A DNA stretch of 8,066 nt from Alphaproteobacteria bacterium MarineAlpha10_Bin3 (GTDB lineage: Bacteria > Pseudomonadota > Alphaproteobacteria > UBA8366 > GCA-2717185). The stretch lies in contig PTKA01000048.1 in NCBI GenBank assembly GCA_002937525.1, positions 1 through 8,066 of the forward strand, given 5' to 3'. The notes beneath the pieces are model-generated. The model searched no databases. It was not told the DNA's origin and was given only the letters and a program-made list of their open reading frames with translations. The translations under genes were made by a program, and so were the position numbers. Positions within the stretch are counted from its first letter, which is position 1, and each line of letters opens with the position of its first letter. This document shows positions 6,394 to 8,066 of the stretch, in pieces.

Positions 6394-6987
6394 ATGACCG
6401 ATAATCCCGGAACCGGGGGCCGCATTGCCTATTTGCCCGAAGACGAGGCGCGGGCGCTTGGCAAGAAATTCGGCGTGCCGTCGTCGATGTCGCATCTCAA
6501 TGTCTTTCGCGCCCTTCTCAATCACCCGGAACTGGCCAAGGCGGTGAGCGGCCTGCTGTCGATGCTGCTGTGGAAAGCCAACCGGCTGGATGTGCGTTTA
6601 CGGGAACTGATTATCATGCGCATCGGCTGGCGCACGGGCTCGCTGTACGAATGGACGCAGCACTGGAACGTGGCGCGGCGGGTCGGGATGGACGAAGCCG
6701 ACATTCTGGCGGTCCGCGACTGGCCTTCCAGCGCGGCGTTGAACGATGCCGATCGGGCGGTGCTGGCGGCGACCGACGAGACGCTCGACCAGGGCCGGAT
6801 ATCGGATGCGACATGGCGGCTGTGCCGCGAGCATGTTGGCGGCGATGCCGAACTGGCCGAAATGGTGGTCGCGATCGGCAACTGGCGGATGTTTTCCGAA
6901 CTGCTCCAGAGCCTCCAGATTCCGCTTGAACCCGGCATCGCGCACTGGCCGCCGGACGGCACGGTGCCGCCGTCGGCCAAAGCCTGA
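6394..6987 (+). CDS. Carboxymuconolactone decarboxylase (CMD/AhpD-fold) family protein
   Basis: A 197-residue all-helical CMD/AhpD-fold protein. The core runs through HLNVFRALLNHPELAKAV (34-51), LDVRLRELIIMRIGWRTGS (65-83) and LYEWTQHWNVARRVGM (84-99). Where AhpD has the redox C-x2-C-x3-H, this protein has Ser83, Glu86 and His90, so thiol peroxidase activity is unlikely. The Glu/His pair is as in decarboxylase-type members. It also exceeds classical PcaC (about 130 residues) by its N- and C-terminal extensions. Many such proteins of unknown reaction sit beside CoA-dependent degradation genes. The ATG at 6394 has GGAG 9 nt upstream; a longer in-frame start at 6316 has no ribosome site and adds unrelated residues. 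It is transcribed away from the operon and is convergent with the hydratase genes. The reaction is unknown; acting on a pathway lactone or peroxide is a guess. Confidence 0.85.
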   Translation: MTDNPGTGGRIAYLPEDEARALGKKFGVPSSMSHLNVFRALLNHPELAKAVSGLLSMLLWKANRLDVRLRELIIMRIGWRTGSLYEWTQHWNVARRVGMDEADILAVRDWPSSAALNDADRAVLAATDETLDQGRISDATWRLCREHVGGDAELAEMVVAIGNWRMFSELLQSLQIPLEPGIAHWPPDGTVPPSAKA

Positions 6988-6994
6988 CGGCGGC
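6966..6994. terminator. GC-rich hairpin at the convergent gene ends
   Basis: GCCGCCGTC (6966-6974) pairs perfectly with GACGGCGGC (6986-6994); a G-T and a G-C pair can extend it inward to a 7-nt loop. It overlaps the CMD-fold stop codon and lies 15 nt before the end of the convergent MaoC gene. Downstream on the plus strand the sequence is only moderately T-rich (GTTCCTTGGTATT), so an intrinsic terminator is plausible but imperfect. It could serve both directions. Confidence 0.45.
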
Positions 6995-7008
6995 GGCGTT
7001 CCTTGGTA

Positions 7009-7428
7009 TTAAGGCGTGAAGCGAACCACTGCGCTGCCCGGCGTGATGATCTCGCCCGCTTCGTTCTTGATGAACAGGTCCAGCGCCACGGTCCCTGCTT
7101 CGGTTTCGAGCGATTTTATGCTGCCCCCCGATATCAGGGTTTCGCCGAGATACGACGCCCTGCGGTTGGAATATTCGAATGTTTCCAGGCGGCCCGCATC
7201 GCCAAGCCAGTTGATGACCGTCTGGGTCAGCCAGTCGCCCTGAAGCGGTCCATCGACGACGATGGCGGGGTGTTTTTCAACGCCGGTCGTATAGTCCTGG
7301 TCGTAATGGATCCGGTGCGCGTTCCAGATCGCGGCATTATAGAGGAATAAGGACACGTTGGTTGGCGTGAAGGTCCGTTCCGGCAGCGGGTCGCCCGGTT
7401 TTAGGTCCTGGATGCGCGGCGGGTTCAT
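7009..7428 (-). CDS. MaoC-like hot-dog dehydratase/hydratase subunit
   Basis: A 139-residue single hot-dog protein of the MaoC/HTD2 type. The hydratase signature is AIWNAHRIHYDQDY (33-46), with Asn36 and His41 in the place of the usual Asp/Asn-x4-His catalytic pair, preceded by a helix (NVSLFLYNA) and followed by IVVDGPLQGDWL (57-68) near the CoA tunnel. Such short proteins need a second hot-dog partner to bind the acyl-CoA, here supplied by the gene just upstream: their ATGA overlap (7425-7428) couples translation. Comparable split enzymes are mycobacterial HadAB/HadBC and the steroid hydratase ChsH1-ChsH2. The likely reaction is reversible hydration of a 2-enoyl-CoA. Stereochemistry and chain type cannot be read. 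Its 3' end faces the CMD-fold gene across 21 nt. Confidence 0.87.
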   Translation of the reverse strand: MNPPRIQDLKPGDPLPERTFTPTNVSLFLYNAAIWNAHRIHYDQDYTTGVEKHPAIVVDGPLQGDWLTQTVINWLGDAGRLETFEYSNRRASYLGETLISGGSIKSLETEAGTVALDLFIKNEAGEIITPGSAVVRFTP

Positions 7429-7880
7429 CGGACAATCCTGGTCAGGGTTTCGCTCATCACCGGTTCACCGTTATCGGTGGTCACGTTCAATTCATACTCG
7501 ATGAAAATCAGCGGCCCAGAGGAGCCCTGCTTTTCGGTAATGGCGCTAAATGTCCGGGTTGCGACCAGCACATCGCCCGGTTTCACCGTCCGGTGATAAT
7601 GGGATTTGGTGCCGCCGGCCATGACCCGCTTTAACGGCAGGTCGGGCAGGAATGCATCGAGTGCGAGCCCGTCCGGGCCCAGTTCGTCGATTGGCGCCAG
7701 CACGCGCAACGCGCCGTACAGGAACAGGGGCGGCGCTTCGTCGCCGTTGCGGTATTTGTCGAGCCGCTGTTCGGTGGCGATGGAATATTTGACGATATCG
7801 CTGCGGTGGATTTCGATCGTCCAGGACGGCGCGGACCGGCCGATCCAGCTTTTGGCTTCGTCGCTGACAAGGGTGCCCAA
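7425..7880 (-). CDS. FAS1-like dehydratase domain protein, partner half of the MaoC hydratase
   Basis: A 151-residue hot-dog protein of the MaoC_dehydrat_N / FAS1-like dehydratase type. Visible features are GRSAPSWTIEIHRSDIVKYS (14-33), RVMAGGTKSHYHRTVKPGD (85-103) with the Gly-Gly and the KPGD turn typical of the family, and FIEYELNVTTDNGEPV (126-141). It lacks the His/Asp hydratase motif, so it is probably the acyl-CoA-binding, non-catalytic half of a heterodimer with the next gene. The start is TTG at 7880. It is supported by a strong Shine-Dalgarno AAAGGAGA ending 5 nt before it and by the family-like N-terminus (VSDEAKSWIGR) directly after. No upstream ATG in this frame improves on it. 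A TTATTGACG-like promoter context lies 34-62 nt upstream (see separate entry). Confidence 0.85.
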   Translation of the reverse strand: MGTLVSDEAKSWIGRSAPSWTIEIHRSDIVKYSIATEQRLDKYRNGDEAPPLFLYGALRVLAPIDELGPDGLALDAFLPDLPLKRVMAGGTKSHYHRTVKPGDVLVATRTFSAITEKQGSSGPLIFIEYELNVTTDNGEPVMSETLTRIVR

Positions 7881-7913
7881 TTTGCTCTCCTTTCAAACCC
7901 GCTGTGCCGGCCG

Positions 7914-7942
7914 ATAATCCCGCCCATGGTCTGCTGCGTCAA
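7914..7942 (-). promoter_or_regulatory. Candidate sigma-70-type promoter of the split hydratase operon
   Basis: Read on the minus strand: TTGACG (7942-7937), a 17-nt spacer, then GATTAT (7919-7914). That is 5 of 6 and 4 of 6 matches to the consensus at ideal spacing. The predicted start, near 7906, would leave about 25 nt of leader, which includes the strong ribosome-binding site of the TTG-started gene. The -35 lies in one arm of the inverted repeat at 7937-7960. Confidence 0.5.
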
Positions 7943-7960
7943 TCGCCGTGAAAATTGACG
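7937..7960. promoter_or_regulatory. Inverted repeat CGTCAAT-N10-ATTGACG, candidate operator over two -35 boxes
   Basis: CGTCAAT (7937-7943) and ATTGACG (7954-7960) form a perfect 7-bp inverted repeat with a 10-nt spacer, arm centres 17 bp apart. Each arm contains a TTGACG -35-like box pointing outward. A dimeric regulator bound here would cover both promoters at once. Alternatively the symmetry is only the consequence of two facing -35 elements. Confidence 0.4.
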
Positions 7961-7983
7961 ACATTCGACAGGGCAATTAGAGT
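7955..7983 (+). promoter_or_regulatory. Candidate rightward promoter, back-to-back with the hydratase promoter
   Basis: Plus strand: TTGACG (7955-7960), a 17-nt spacer, then TAGAGT (7978-7983), 5 of 6 and 4 of 6 consensus matches. The predicted start is near 7990. It would drive a gene lying mostly beyond the right edge of the window. Confidence 0.3.
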
Positions 7984-8026
7984 GATCTTCATGGCGTTAG
8001 AAAATAACCGAACAAATGAAAGTTAG

Positions 8027-8066
8027 GTGACGGCCTTGCCCGCGCCACGCGCCGTCAAGCGCCAGT
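8027..8066 (+). CDS. Possible start of a rightward gene, cut by the window edge
   Basis: A GTG at 8027 opens a frame to the end of the window (13 codons, reading MTALPAPRAVKRQ if GTG is the start). It follows directly on a TAG (8024-8026) that closes an 11-codon frame beginning with ATG at 7991. No clear Shine-Dalgarno precedes it, so support rests only on the rightward promoter candidate and the gene-free upstream sequence. A divergent regulator would be a natural occupant, but nothing here identifies one. Confidence 0.2.
   Translation, partial: MTALPAPRAVKRQ

Noticed and set aside
7939..7992. 17-codon minus-strand frame (MKITLIALSN...) upstream of the hydratase operon
   Set aside because: It has no ribosome-binding site and lies upstream of the predicted transcription start. 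It merely spans the inverted repeat and -35 box.
1..8066. Mobile element, CRISPR array, tRNA or rRNA
   Set aside because: I found no terminal repeats, transposase or integrase motifs, regularly spaced repeats or RNA gene signatures on either strand.

Overview
The window is 8.07 kb of GC-rich, densely coding bacterial DNA. Gene style, codon use and gene content suggest an alphaproteobacterium (a Rhodospirillales-type or related heterotroph), but no marker gene fixes the taxon. Almost everything encodes enzymes that act on acyl-CoA thioesters. I see no RNA gene, transposon, CRISPR array or phage gene.

Layout. (1) From 6237 leftwards off the edge at base 1 runs a tight minus-strand operon. In transcription order it holds a luciferase-like flavin monooxygenase (6237-5140), an SCP2/thiolase-like protein lacking the thiolase cysteines (5082-3931), a DUF35 zinc-ribbon/OB-fold partner (3926-3504), a BadI-type ring-opening crotonase (3489-2698), a CaiC-like acyl-CoA ligase (2708-1086) and a CaiB/BaiF CoA-transferase whose 3' end is cut off (1043-1). 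Gaps are 57, 4, 14, -11 and 42 nt, so cotranscription and coupled translation are likely. (2) A 156-bp divergent intergenic region (6238-6393) separates this operon from a plus-strand carboxymuconolactone decarboxylase/AhpD-fold gene (6394-6987). (3) Convergent with that gene, behind a GC-rich hairpin, lies a two-gene minus-strand operon for a split MaoC-type hydratase: a FAS1-like dehydratase half (7880-7425) and a MaoC half (7428-7009) joined by an ATGA overlap. (4) The right end (7881-8066) is a regulatory region. A perfect inverted repeat carries back-to-back -35 boxes, one promoter firing into the hydratase operon and the other rightwards towards a possible gene cut by the window edge.

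How the genes may work together (inference). Ligase and/or CoA-transferase activate a carboxylic acid. The two-subunit hydratase adds water to an enoyl-CoA. The thiolase-like protein with its DUF35 partner cleaves a C-C bond, possibly by a retro-aldol reaction as in the steroid side-chain system Ltp2-ChsH2. The BadI-like hydrolase opens an alicyclic beta-keto acyl-CoA ring. The luciferase-like enzyme suggests an O2-dependent step. The whole resembles an aerobic pathway for an alicyclic, terpenoid or steroid-like acid; the substrate cannot be read from the sequence.
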